In this document: in pieces, positions 52,990 to 61,296 of the stretch
Position numbering within the stretch: position 1 is the stretch's first letter
How the letters are laid out: each line of letters starts with the position of its first letter
Origin: DATAVB01 sp040414495
Lineage (GTDB): Bacteria; Actinomycetota; Actinomycetes; Mycobacteriales; QHCD01
Assembly (NCBI GenBank): GCA_040414495.1
Contig: JBEDUI010000239.1
Span: forward strand, 1-64,000
Direction of reading: 5' to 3'
Length of the DNA stretch: 64,000 nt
The notes under the pieces: generated by a model
The model's input: the letters and a program-made list of their open reading frames with translations, nothing else
Database searches by the model: none
Told to the model about the DNA's origin: nothing
Program-made: the position numbers and the translations under genes

Positions 52990-53619
52990 TCAGATCAGTC
53001 CTTCTCGTACGGCGAATGCTACTGCGTGTGATCGGTTACGAAGGTGGAATCTCAGTGCAAGGTCGTGTAAAGCATTCTTAATCGTGCGTTCTGAATATGT
53101 GAGCTGGTTGGCGATTTCGGCTGTGCTGTAGCCCTCAGCGACCAATCTGAGGACCGTTAGCTCACGCTCTGTGAACCCTCCAAACGTGAGCCGCCCCGCG
53201 GTCGGCTCACCCGGACGGCCCCGGTCGAGCAGCCGTCCCAGCACGTCGGCCGGCAGAACGCCCTCGCCCTCGGCCACCCGCCGTACTGCTTGTACCAATC
53301 GCTCCGAGGTGGCTTCGGCGCGCCGTAGCAGTGCCCCGGTTCCGGCCTCCACGGCGGCAAGTACGGCCCGGCCATCGACCGACTCCACGACCAGCACTAC
53401 TTTCGGCTCGCCGCAACGGCGTACGTCGGTCAACGTCTCGCTCGTATGCTCGTCTAACGCATCCGCCACAACCACCGCCACATCGACCTCTGCGCCGGGC
53501 CGGGCCGAGGAATCAGTGGAGAGGACGACGAGATCGTGTGCTGCCGCCAGCGACGCCACCGTGCCGGCGTGCAGGATCGGGTCGCTCGCGTGCACCGCGA
53601 CGCGTATCGCCGTTGTCAT
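52990..53619 (-). CDS. LuxR/NarL-type regulator with degenerate receiver
   Basis: Predicted 209 residues. The C-terminal HTH (about 145-205) is a standard LuxR domain (FTERELTVLRLVAEGYSTAEIANQLTYSERTIKNALHDLALRF, key residues E, G, T). The N-terminal 120 residues have the receiver outline (IRVAVHASDPILHAGTVASL at the start, VVLVVESVDGRAVLAAVEAGTGALLRR near the end), but the phosphorylation site segment reads VDVAVVVADAL, lacking the normal D in DLxMP. No kinase gene is adjacent. It may respond to a ligand or partner. AGGAG precedes ATG 53619. It is divergent from the CHAT gene, 49 bases apart, and is likely its regulator. Confidence 0.83.
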   Translation of the reverse strand: MTTAIRVAVHASDPILHAGTVASLAAAHDLVVLSTDSSARPGAEVDVAVVVADALDEHTSETLTDVRRCGEPKVVLVVESVDGRAVLAAVEAGTGALLRRAEATSERLVQAVRRVAEGEGVLPADVLGRLLDRGRPGEPTAGRLTFGGFTERELTVLRLVAEGYSTAEIANQLTYSERTIKNALHDLALRFHLRNRSHAVAFAVREGLI

Positions 53620-53645
53620 TCGCTCCTCCCTTTTGTCCCTGCCAC

Positions 53646-53695
53646 GCTGTTCAGAGCGGCCGGCCCGGATGCCTGATACATCCGGCCTGAACAGC
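53646..53695. promoter_or_regulatory. Inverted repeat over the CHAT gene start
   Basis: GCTGTTCAG (53646-53654) and CTGAACAGC (53687-53695), 32 bases apart, with CCGG steps inside. The CHAT start codon (53669) lies in the loop. It could be an operator for the divergent LuxR-type regulator or an RNA hairpin that controls CHAT translation. Confidence 0.5.
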
Positions 53696-56332
53696 TCTTC
53701 GACAAGCCAGGAAGCGACCGGTCAGCGCGCGGCGCGACTGGCCGACGAAGCCGACCGGTTGGTCGGCGTAGCCCCGCTGAAGGCGCGACAGAAGGCCGCT
53801 GAGGCAGCCAGCGCCGCCCGGGCGGCCGGCGATCCGGTCGCGAGGTCCGCCGCGCTGCGCGCTGACGCGCTGGCCGCACTGGCGCTCGGGCAGGTGGACG
53901 CCGCGGCCGAGTCGATCGCCCGGGCGGTGCTGGTGGCCGACCGGGCCGGTCAGTCGCAGGCGGCCGGCGAGGCCCGGATAACCCACGCACTGGTCCTCTA
54001 CCGGCGAGGCAAGACCGCGGCGGCGTTGACGCAGCTCGACCGGGCCAAGGCCCAGCTGCGCGGCGCGGTCATCGGGCGGTTGCTGTTGCAGCGCGGCCTG
54101 ATCCTGCAGGAGTTGGGCCGCGACGCCGACGCGTTGGCCGCCTATCGCGATGCCGCGCCATCGTTGCGCGCCGCCGGCGACCTGAGTCGACTGGCCCGCC
54201 TGCACAACAACCGCGGCAACCTGCACGTCCTGCGCGGTGCCCTCTCCGCCGCACACCGCGACCTGTCGACCGCGCACCGGCTCTACTCCGACCTGGGACA
54301 GCAGAGCCTGGCCGCCGACGTGGTGTGGAACATCGGCTTCCTGGCGGCCCGACGCGGCGACGTACCCGAAGCGCTGGCCCGGTACGACGAAGCCGAGGCG
54401 GTGCACCGGGAGCTGGGTACGCCGAATCCCGAGCTGCTGCTGGACCGCTGTGAGTTGCTGCTCGCGGTCGGGCTGAACGAGGAGGCACGGGCGACGGCGG
54501 AGAGGGCCGTACCGGCCCTGCGGGCGGCCGGCATGTCGACCCACGCCGCCGACGGCATGCTCATGCTGGCGCAGGCCGCGCTGGCCGACTCCGACCCGGC
54601 CACCGCGCGGGAGGCGGCGCAGCGGGCGGCCCGGTCGTATGCCCGGCAACGGCGGCCCCGGTGGGCCCTGATGGCGCGGTCGGTGGCGTTGCGGGCGGAC
54701 GAGCGCGGCGGCGTACCGGCCCGGCGACTACGGACCGGGGCGTTGCGGCTCGCGGCCGAGCTGGATCGGGCCGGCTGGCGGGCGCAGGCGTTGGACGCCC
54801 GGCTCATCGCGGCCTGCGCGGCACTCGAGCTGGGTGCGACCCGGACGGCGAGCGCGGAACTGCAGCGGACCGGCGCGGCCCGGCGAACCGGCCCGCTGTC
54901 GCTACGGACCCGCGCCTGGTACGCGGAGGCGCTACTCCGCCAAGCCGCCGGCAACACGGCCGGAGCCGAACGGGCGCTGCGGGCTGGCCTGGATGCGATC
55001 GACCGGGAACGGGCGACGCTGGGCGCCACCGAACTGCGGGCGCACATGGCCAGCCACGCCGGCGAGCTGGCGGTACTGGGGGTCGAGCTGGCCGAGCAGA
55101 GCGGGTCGGCCCGCAAGGTCCTGACCTGGACCGAACGATGGCGGGCCGGCGCGCTGCACATGGTCCCGGCGCGGCCGCCGGACGACGAGCGGCTGGCCGA
55201 CAGCCTGGCCGAACTGCGCCGGGTCACCGCCGCCCTGGAGTCGGCGCAGCTGGAAGGCCGCTCGACCGGCCAGCTCTCCGCCCGCCGCGGCGCGCTGGAG
55301 CAGCAGGTGCGCCAGCAGACCCGGCGCACCACCGGCACCGGCCTGCGTACGCCGCTGTCCCCGCCACGGATCGAGGAGCTGACGCCGGCCCTCGGCGATG
55401 CCGTACTCATCGAGCTGGTCGACCACCGCGGCACGCTGCTCGCGGTGACGGTACGGGACAGGCATACCGTGCTGACCCGGCTTGGCCCGCTGGACGCCGC
55501 GGCCCGGGCCGGCGAATCGGCGCGGTTCGCGCTGCGCCGGCTGGCCACCGGACATGGCGCGCGGGAACCGGCCCGGCATGCGCTGGCCGCGGCCGGAAAG
55601 CGGCTGGATGCGTTGTTGCTCGATCCGGTTCGGGCCATCATCGAGGACCGGCCGCTGGTGATCGCTCCGCCCGGCGCGTTGCAGGCGTTGCCCTGGCGGG
55701 TGCTGCCGACCTGCGCCGCCCGCCCGGTCACGGTCGCGCCCTCGGCCGCAAGCTGGCTGCGTACCTGCGCGGTCACGGCGCCGGATCCGGCCGGGCAGGT
55801 GGTGCTCATGGCCGGTCCGCGATTGCCGGCGGCGGACGCTGAGGTCGCGGAATTGGCCGGCAGCTATCCGGGCGCGGTGTGCCTGCGCGGCGTGGACGCC
55901 ACTGCCGAGGCGACGCTGCAGGGGCTGGATGGCGCCGATATCGCCCACCTGGCGGCGCACGGCCGGCTGCGTCGGGACAATGCGCTGTTCTCGGCGATCG
56001 ACTGCGCCGACGGGCCGATCACGGTCTACGACTTCGAGCGGTTACGGGTCGCGCCACGGCTGGTGGTGTTGTCAGCATGCCAATCCGGCGTCGCCACGGT
56101 TACTGCCGGAGACGAGCTAATGGGGCTGACCGCGTCGTTGTTTGCGCTCGGTACTCGATCGATCGTCGCGACTGTCGTGCCAGTGGAAGATTCGGCGACA
56201 GCGCCGTTGATGGCGGCTATGCACCGACGACTTCGGGCCGGTGATCGACCGGCAACTGCTTTGGCAACCGCGGCAGAAGAATTTCCAGACCCGGTCAGTG
56301 CCGCTGGCTTTGTCTGCTACGGGGCCGGCTGA
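53669..56332 (+). CDS. TPR-CHAT caspase-like protease
   Basis: Predicted 887 residues. Residues about 20-560 are helical repeats of TPR type (for example LQRGLILQELGRDADALAAYRDAAPSL, RLARLHNNRGNLHVLRGALSAAHRDL). Residues about 620-887 form a CHAT domain with an intact dyad: H764 in HLAAHG and C804 in LSACQSG. CHAT proteins are clan CD cysteine proteases like separase and caspases; known bacterial examples cut specific partners to trigger defence or signalling. No signal peptide, so cytosolic. ATG 53669 is the first Met of the family-like part but lacks a good ribosome site; the frame is open back to 53171, opposite the LuxR gene. Neighbours are a sigma factor with a coupled partner and the LuxR-peptide operon. 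Confidence 0.88.
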   Translation: MPDTSGLNSSSTSQEATGQRAARLADEADRLVGVAPLKARQKAAEAASAARAAGDPVARSAALRADALAALALGQVDAAAESIARAVLVADRAGQSQAAGEARITHALVLYRRGKTAAALTQLDRAKAQLRGAVIGRLLLQRGLILQELGRDADALAAYRDAAPSLRAAGDLSRLARLHNNRGNLHVLRGALSAAHRDLSTAHRLYSDLGQQSLAADVVWNIGFLAARRGDVPEALARYDEAEAVHRELGTPNPELLLDRCELLLAVGLNEEARATAERAVPALRAAGMSTHAADGMLMLAQAALADSDPATAREAAQRAARSYARQRRPRWALMARSVALRADERGGVPARRLRTGALRLAAELDRAGWRAQALDARLIAACAALELGATRTASAELQRTGAARRTGPLSLRTRAWYAEALLRQAAGNTAGAERALRAGLDAIDRERATLGATELRAHMASHAGELAVLGVELAEQSGSARKVLTWTERWRAGALHMVPARPPDDERLADSLAELRRVTAALESAQLEGRSTGQLSARRGALEQQVRQQTRRTTGTGLRTPLSPPRIEELTPALGDAVLIELVDHRGTLLAVTVRDRHTVLTRLGPLDAAARAGESARFALRRLATGHGAREPARHALAAAGKRLDALLLDPVRAIIEDRPLVIAPPGALQALPWRVLPTCAARPVTVAPSAASWLRTCAVTAPDPAGQVVLMAGPRLPAADAEVAELAGSYPGAVCLRGVDATAEATLQGLDGADIAHLAAHGRLRRDNALFSAIDCADGPITVYDFERLRVAPRLVVLSACQSGVATVTAGDELMGLTASLFALGTRSIVATVVPVEDSATAPLMAAMHRRLRAGDRPATALATAAEEFPDPVSAAGFVCYGAG

Positions 56333-56865
56333 TTACGTTACCGGAGTGCGGATTCCCCTGTGACAGCGCGAAGTTCGTAGACCGAAACCAACGCAAATCG
56401 ACGATTCAGCGGTCGTATTGAGCTGCAGGTCTGTGAAATTCAGCGCAATGTAGTTGCATACGACGACGATGGTTGTGTTGGTTTGTTTTGCCGCTGTAGC
56501 TGGGCCTCTAGCTCGAACGGTGGCCGTGCGACCGGAGAGAGTCCCCCTAATCCCTCTCCGGTCACGGCCCCCCGAAATGCCCCCGCTGAACAGAACTCGC
56601 TACGTGTTCGCTGATACATCGGCCTGCCGTACAAGAAGAATTGAGTTACTGCGCACGACGAAACGCTCACATGAAGTGATCATTCGGCCACTCTTTCGGC
56701 GAAATACGGTGATGGACACCACGGGCTTATCGATTCTCGGGACAGACCGGCACCGACAGTGCTTCACTCATCGCCACAGCCAATTTCGAGCAGGATCGGG
56801 GCGCTGGTCGCCCCGTTTGGCATTTAGCTCGAGATGGGCCGACCTACGAGAGGACCAGGGGAGGG
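56333..56865. other. Long intergenic region upstream of bldC
   Basis: Over 500 bases without a supported gene, between the CHAT gene and bldC. The base composition is lower in GC than in neighbouring genes, as in a large promoter region. The open frame 56454-56903 runs into bldC out of frame and shows no coding features. A hairpin lies at 56522-56569. Confidence 0.6.
56522..56569. terminator. Long hairpin between CHAT and bldC
   Basis: GGCCGTG plus ACCGGAGAG pair with CTCTCCGGT plus CACGGCC: a 16-bp stem with a two-base bulge and a 14-base loop. About 190 bases after the CHAT stop. No U tract. It may end the CHAT transcript or act in the bldC leader. Confidence 0.55.
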
Positions 56866-56868
56866 ATG

Positions 56869-57078
56869 ATGGATCCACGAGAACGTCTCATGACCCCGGG
56901 TGAGGTTGCCACACTCTTCCGCGTCGACCCGAAGACTGTGACACGTTGGGCCGCGGCTGGACGCATCCACAGCATTCGCACCCCGGGTGGGCACCGCCGC
57001 TTCCTTGAATCTGAGGTTCAGGCACTGCTCAAGGAACTGTCAGGCGAAGGCGACTCATCTTCCGCCGCGTCGTCCTAA
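56869..57078 (+). CDS. bldC: BldC-family small MerR-like regulator
   Basis: Predicted 69 residues. The single winged-helix DNA-binding domain reads TPGEVATLFRVDPKTVTRWAAAGRI, then SIRTPGGHRRFLESEVQALL, nearly the full BldC signature. In Streptomyces BldC binds DNA as head-to-tail arrays and holds back development. AGGGGAGGG precedes two tandem ATG codons (56866 and 56869); I use the second, which has better spacing, giving MDPRERLMTPGEV. The long upstream region suggests complex control. Confidence 0.92.
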   Translation: MDPRERLMTPGEVATLFRVDPKTVTRWAAAGRIHSIRTPGGHRRFLESEVQALLKELSGEGDSSSAASS

Positions 57079-57177
57079 TCGGGTACGACTCGGTGCGTCA
57101 GGCCGGTCGAATTCCTCACAACCCGACCGCTGCTTGTCCCGGCCGCTAGGCTGGGACGGGTAGGGGGTGGTCCGCAG

Positions 57178-57396
57178 GTGATCGGAATCATTGCGGTGCT
57201 CGTCGTGGCCGGTCTGGCGATCATGCTCTGGCGCTTGGTAGCCAGTCAGTACGCGGCGGGGCGGGAGTCCGGGGCGCCGAGCAGGCCGCGGTCGGTTCGT
57301 AAGCCGCGTCGCGCGCCGATGGTCCCTCCCGATGACGACCCGGAGTTCCTGGCCGAGTTGTCGCGCCGCACCCGCCGGGATGACGAGCAGTCCTGA
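57178..57396 (+). CDS. Small single-pass membrane protein, unknown
   Basis: Predicted 72 residues. One N-terminal helix (IGIIAVLVVAGLAIMLWRLV) followed by a basic stretch (RPRSVRKPRRAPM) and an acidic tail (PPDDDPEFLAELSRRTRRDDEQS). GTG 57178 follows AGGGGGTGG. It lies 99 bases after bldC on the same strand and converges with the ParA-like gene, four bases between stops. Similar short proteins occur near bldC in other actinomycetes to my knowledge, but no function is known. Confidence 0.7.
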   Translation: MIGIIAVLVVAGLAIMLWRLVASQYAAGRESGAPSRPRSVRKPRRAPMVPPDDDPEFLAELSRRTRRDDEQS

Positions 57397-57400
57397 CGCT

Positions 57401-60055
57401 TTACTCGTCCGGTTGCGCCGCCTCAGCTGACGGCTGAGCGTTCCCGGCCGACCAATCCGGCTGTCCCATCGCGTTCGGCTGCGTAATCGCTCCCGGCTGA
57501 TCCACGAAACCCTGCGGCATCGGCTGCCCCACCCCCAGCGGCTGGCCCATCCCCATTGGCGGCTGCTGCATCGACGGGTGCTCGTTCGGCGGAACCGGCT
57601 GACCCGGGTAACCGGCCTGCGGCTGACCGGGGAAGCCAGCGGCCACCTGCGCCGCCAACTCCAGCAACGCGTCACGGGTGGACTGGTGCAGTTCGGCCAG
57701 GTCGACCTCGGCCCCCAACTCCAGGTGTGGGTCGTACGGGATCCGGGTGACCGAGCGGCACCGCGACGCGAAGTGACTTTCCAACGCATCGATGTTGACC
57801 CCGCCCGACTTGGGACGGACCGAGTTGATCACCGCGAGACCGCCGGCGACCAGCTGCGAATAACCGTGCGCCTCCAACCAGTCCAGCGTCGCGCTGGCGC
57901 TACGCGCGCCGTCGACCGAGCCGGAGCTGACCACGACGATCTGGTCGGCGAGCGCCAACACGCCAGACATGGCCGAGTGCAACAAGCCGGTGCCGCAGTC
58001 GGTCAGCACCACGTTGTAGAAGCGCTCCAGCACCGACGCGACGCGGCGGTAGTCCTCCTCGCCGAACGCCAGCGACACCGACGGGTCGCTCTCGGAGGCC
58101 AGCACCTCCAGCCGGTCCGGTGACTGGGAGGTGTAGCGGCGGATGTCGGAGTACGTCTGGATCCGGTCCACGTCGTTGAGCAGGTTCCGTACGGTGGCCG
58201 TGGTCTGCAGCGGAATCTTGCCCGAGAGCGTGCCCCGGTCGGGGTTGGCGTCGACCGCGATCACACGGTCGCCACGCAGCGAAGCCAGGGTCGCGCCGAT
58301 GCACACGGTCGATGTCGTCTTGCCGACGCCGCCCTTGAGGCTGATCACCGCGATCCGGTAGCAGCCGCGCACCGGCACGGTCGCCTGTGCGATCAGCTGG
58401 CGGCGGCGTTGCTCAGCTTTCGCGTGCCCGGGCCGTACGGACATGTTGGAGACGGCCTTACGCCAACCACCGGCGTTCCTGCCCCGCCGGGTGATCAGCG
58501 ACTCCGCGCCGAGCGCGTCGGCACCGGGGCCGGGCGGCGGGCCCGGCTCTGGAGAGGGCTGGCCGGCGAGTTGGTACGGGGTGCGCGGCTGGACGGCCGG
58601 CTGCCCGGCGGCGGCCTGGGGCTGCTCGACTACGCCCTGCGCGCCGGCCTGGAACGCATCGGTCCAGACGAACGGCGGCGGCTCAGGGGGTCGGGCCTGC
58701 TGAGGTCGGCTCGGTGGCGCTGACTGCTGCCACCGCTCCTCGCGTTGGCCCGGCTGACCGTGTTGCTGCTGCGCAGGCGGCGCGGCCTGGGTCGGATGCT
58801 GAGGCGGAGCTGGCGGGTACGGGGCGCGCGGGTACTGAGCAGCCTGCTCGTACGGCGCTCGAGCCGGGTACTGATCGGCCGGCAGGTACGGCGGCCGGGG
58901 CGGATACGGACCCGCTGCCGGGTATTGGCCGGGCGGGACGGGCTGACCGGTCGGCTGACCCTGCGGAACGGGCTGACCTGGTGGAATCTGCTGACCAGAC
59001 GCAGCCGGCGGTCCGGGCGCGACCGGCGGACCAGGTGGAGGTTGCTGACCAGGTGGGATCGGCGGGCCGGGCTGTACGTATGGCTGTTGCCCGGACGCCG
59101 GAGGCGCGCTCATCGGCGGCGGGGCCGGCGGGGGAACCGGCGCCTGGCCCGGTGCGAAGAACTGCGGTTGCCGCGGGACCGGCGGCTGCTGGGCGGGCAG
59201 CTCGTGAGCCGGCGGTTGCTGGGTCGATGGCTGCTGGGTCGATGGCTGCTCATGCTCAGCGGACGCAGCAGGCGCCTCGTCAGTGCCGCCGACTTCAGGC
59301 TGCGTATCTTCAGCGCCTGCCGGGGCGGCAGGCTGGCCCGGCCGAGCCAGATCGGACGAGCCAGGCTGTTGGTCCCACCGGAAGTCCTGGTCGGCCACCG
59401 GAGCCGCCGGCCAGGACTGCGCGACCGACGGTTCGGCGGGCGCCTCGTCCAGCGGCCGGTCCTCCTCGGCCGCGGGCGTCGCCCGGTCCGGCCGGTCGCC
59501 ATCCGCGTCAGCGTCGTCCGGGTCGGCTGCGCGATGCCCGCCATCCCACGCGGCGGCTGACGGCAAGCTGTCCTCGGATTCCGTCGCGGTCGACTGCTCG
59601 ACATCGGGCGGCAACGTGACCTGGACCGAGCTTTGCGGCGCCTCGCGCCACGAATCAATCGCCGCACCGCTCAGCCCGCCCTGATCCACGGCAGACGCCG
59701 GCGGTCCGGAATCCGCCGGATGCCACCCGCTCTCGGATGACGTCAGGGAGGTGACCGCGTCCCAGCCCTCGACCGGTGGACCGGGCGGCGGCGCCTGGGG
59801 TCCCGGCGGCTGCCAGGCCGGCGGTGGCGTAGCGGAACCGGGCTGGTGCCAGGGACTGGTCGGCGGCACTACGCCCGGCTCAGGAACACCTGGCGGCGGG
59901 GTCGATCCGGGCAACTGCTGACCGCCCCCGTCGGCTACCGCGTTCTCCGCCGACGGCTCCTGAGCCTCGCCGAGCATGTTCTGGAACGCGTCCCAGCGCG
60001 CCACCGCGTCGGCATCGGGCTCGTCGTCATCCGACTTGCGCCGAAATAAGCTCAC
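57401..60055 (-). CDS. ParA/MinD-like ATPase with long disordered N-terminus
   Basis: Predicted 884 residues. The ATPase domain occupies about 560-840 with the deviant Walker A KGGVGKTT (K574), VDANPDRGTLS, VVLTDCGTGLLHSA and a signature VVVSSGSVDGARSA. Residues 1-555 are Pro/Gln/Ala-rich with acidic patches at the start (MSLFRRKSDDDEPDADAVAR) and look unstructured; a shorter Pro/Gly/Met-rich tail follows the ATPase. The layout resembles the EspI-type/MinD-ParA proteins of mycobacteria and other actinomycetes that are linked to type VII secretion or cell-pole processes; no ESX gene is in this window. GTG 60055 follows AGGAGAGGT. Confidence 0.85.
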   Translation of the reverse strand: MSLFRRKSDDDEPDADAVARWDAFQNMLGEAQEPSAENAVADGGGQQLPGSTPPPGVPEPGVVPPTSPWHQPGSATPPPAWQPPGPQAPPPGPPVEGWDAVTSLTSSESGWHPADSGPPASAVDQGGLSGAAIDSWREAPQSSVQVTLPPDVEQSTATESEDSLPSAAAWDGGHRAADPDDADADGDRPDRATPAAEEDRPLDEAPAEPSVAQSWPAAPVADQDFRWDQQPGSSDLARPGQPAAPAGAEDTQPEVGGTDEAPAASAEHEQPSTQQPSTQQPPAHELPAQQPPVPRQPQFFAPGQAPVPPPAPPPMSAPPASGQQPYVQPGPPIPPGQQPPPGPPVAPGPPAASGQQIPPGQPVPQGQPTGQPVPPGQYPAAGPYPPRPPYLPADQYPARAPYEQAAQYPRAPYPPAPPQHPTQAAPPAQQQHGQPGQREERWQQSAPPSRPQQARPPEPPPFVWTDAFQAGAQGVVEQPQAAAGQPAVQPRTPYQLAGQPSPEPGPPPGPGADALGAESLITRRGRNAGGWRKAVSNMSVRPGHAKAEQRRRQLIAQATVPVRGCYRIAVISLKGGVGKTTSTVCIGATLASLRGDRVIAVDANPDRGTLSGKIPLQTTATVRNLLNDVDRIQTYSDIRRYTSQSPDRLEVLASESDPSVSLAFGEEDYRRVASVLERFYNVVLTDCGTGLLHSAMSGVLALADQIVVVSSGSVDGARSASATLDWLEAHGYSQLVAGGLAVINSVRPKSGGVNIDALESHFASRCRSVTRIPYDPHLELGAEVDLAELHQSTRDALLELAAQVAAGFPGQPQAGYPGQPVPPNEHPSMQQPPMGMGQPLGVGQPMPQGFVDQPGAITQPNAMGQPDWSAGNAQPSAEAAQPDE

Positions 60056-60212
60056 GGTGGACCTCTCCTCCTCGCTGCTCGCGTCCGCTCTGTCCGCGGT
60101 GTCCTACCGCGACGGTACCGGCCGACGCGACGGAATGCCGCTGACAATGCGGACGAAAACCCCAGAGATCTGAAGGAGAGATTATCTCCACGAACGGTAC
60201 GTCGGCAGCCGC

Positions 60213-60273
60213 TAGGGCGTGTTGCTTAAGTCCTCTGCCTGCTGCGCGGCCAGGAGTTAAGCAACACGCCCTA
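60213..60273. repeat. Palindromic TAGGGCGTGTTGC element, copy 2
   Basis: A 61-base inverted repeat whose arms TAGGGCGTGTTGCTTAA and TTAAGCAACACGCCCTA pair perfectly over 17 bp and continue as GTCCT/AGGAG with one mismatch. The last three bases are the stop codon of ccsB, so the element is fixed at that gene's 3' end. Copy 1 is at 17097-17160. Confidence 0.85.
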
Positions 60274-61293
60274 GTTCAGGCCGGCGTACGAGTGCAGACC
60301 CGACACGACGATATTGATGACGAAGAAGTTGAAGATCATCGCGGTGAAGCCGATCAAGTTGATCACCGCGGCCTTGTTGCCCTTCCAACCGGCGGTCGCG
60401 CGGGCGTGCAGATACGCCGCGTAGATGACCCAAGTGATCAGCGCCCAGGTCTCCTTCGGGTCCCAGCTCCAGTACTTGCCCCAGGCCGCCTCGGCCCAGA
60501 TCGCTCCGCAGATGATGCCGAACGTGTAGAGCGGGAAACCAAACGCGACGGTGCGGTAGGCCATCCGATCCAGGCTGGCGGCCGAGGGCAGCCGCGAACC
60601 CAGCGACCGGACCCGGCTCGGCTCCGTACCTTCGGCGACGGCGACCTTGTCGGCGTGCACGCGGACCAGGTACAGGATCGTGCCGACCGAGCTGACCAGG
60701 AAGATGCCGGTGCCGACCGCGGCGGCGCTGACGTGAATCGCGAGCCAATACGAGTGCAGCGCCGGGACCAACTGCTCGGCCTGCGCGTACAGCACGGTGC
60801 CGCCGAGGAACATCAGCACGACGACCGGGAGCAGCACGAACCCACCGAGGAACCGCAGCTTGGGCTGGCGGATCAGCACGACCAGGAACGCCACCACCGC
60901 GACCAGGCAGGCCACCGAGGTGAACTCGTACATGTTGCCCCACGGCACCCGGTCCACCGACGCGCCGCGGATCGAGACCGCGGCCGCGTGCACCAGCGCG
61001 CCGAGAATCAGCAGCGCGACGCCGACCCGGCCGAACCGCTCGGCCAGGTTGAGATCACGTGGGGCGTCATCATCGGTCGGCGGAGTGACCGAGTCGGAGG
61101 TGGCCGTGACGTCCGGTCCGCCGGCACCGACCAGCACCTTGGCCTCCGGCGCGGCGACGGCGCTGGTGCGGGCGACCCGGCCGCGACGGCCGTATGCATA
61201 CTCGGCGCCGAGGCTGATCATCGCCACCGCATAGGCGACGATCGCGAACGCGTAGAGGGTGTTGGAAAGGTGAGCCAACGCCGTGGTACCCAC
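60271..61293 (-). CDS. ccsB: Cytochrome c biogenesis protein CcsB (CcsA/ResC type)
   Basis: Predicted 340 residues with about eight membrane helices. The haem-handling WWD motif WGKYWSWDPKETWALITW starts at W271; conserved histidines occur in IHVSAAAVGTG and YLHARATAGWKG. With ResB it brings haem to the outer face and attaches it to apocytochromes. Residues about 35-95 are a variable polar loop. GTG start, three bases from the resB stop; its TAG stop is the end of a palindromic element. Confidence 0.92.
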   Translation of the reverse strand: MGTTALAHLSNTLYAFAIVAYAVAMISLGAEYAYGRRGRVARTSAVAAPEAKVLVGAGGPDVTATSDSVTPPTDDDAPRDLNLAERFGRVGVALLILGALVHAAAVSIRGASVDRVPWGNMYEFTSVACLVAVVAFLVVLIRQPKLRFLGGFVLLPVVVLMFLGGTVLYAQAEQLVPALHSYWLAIHVSAAAVGTGIFLVSSVGTILYLVRVHADKVAVAEGTEPSRVRSLGSRLPSAASLDRMAYRTVAFGFPLYTFGIICGAIWAEAAWGKYWSWDPKETWALITWVIYAAYLHARATAGWKGNKAAVINLIGFTAMIFNFFVINIVVSGLHSYAGLN

Positions 61294-61296
61294 GTA

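Noticed and set aside
53171..53668. N-terminal extension of the CHAT protein
   Set aside because: It is the opposite strand of the LuxR-type gene and is Ser/Thr/Arg-rich shadow sequence.
56454..56903. 149-residue frame upstream of bldC
   Set aside because: Runs into bldC out of frame, spans a strong hairpin, and has no coding signals.
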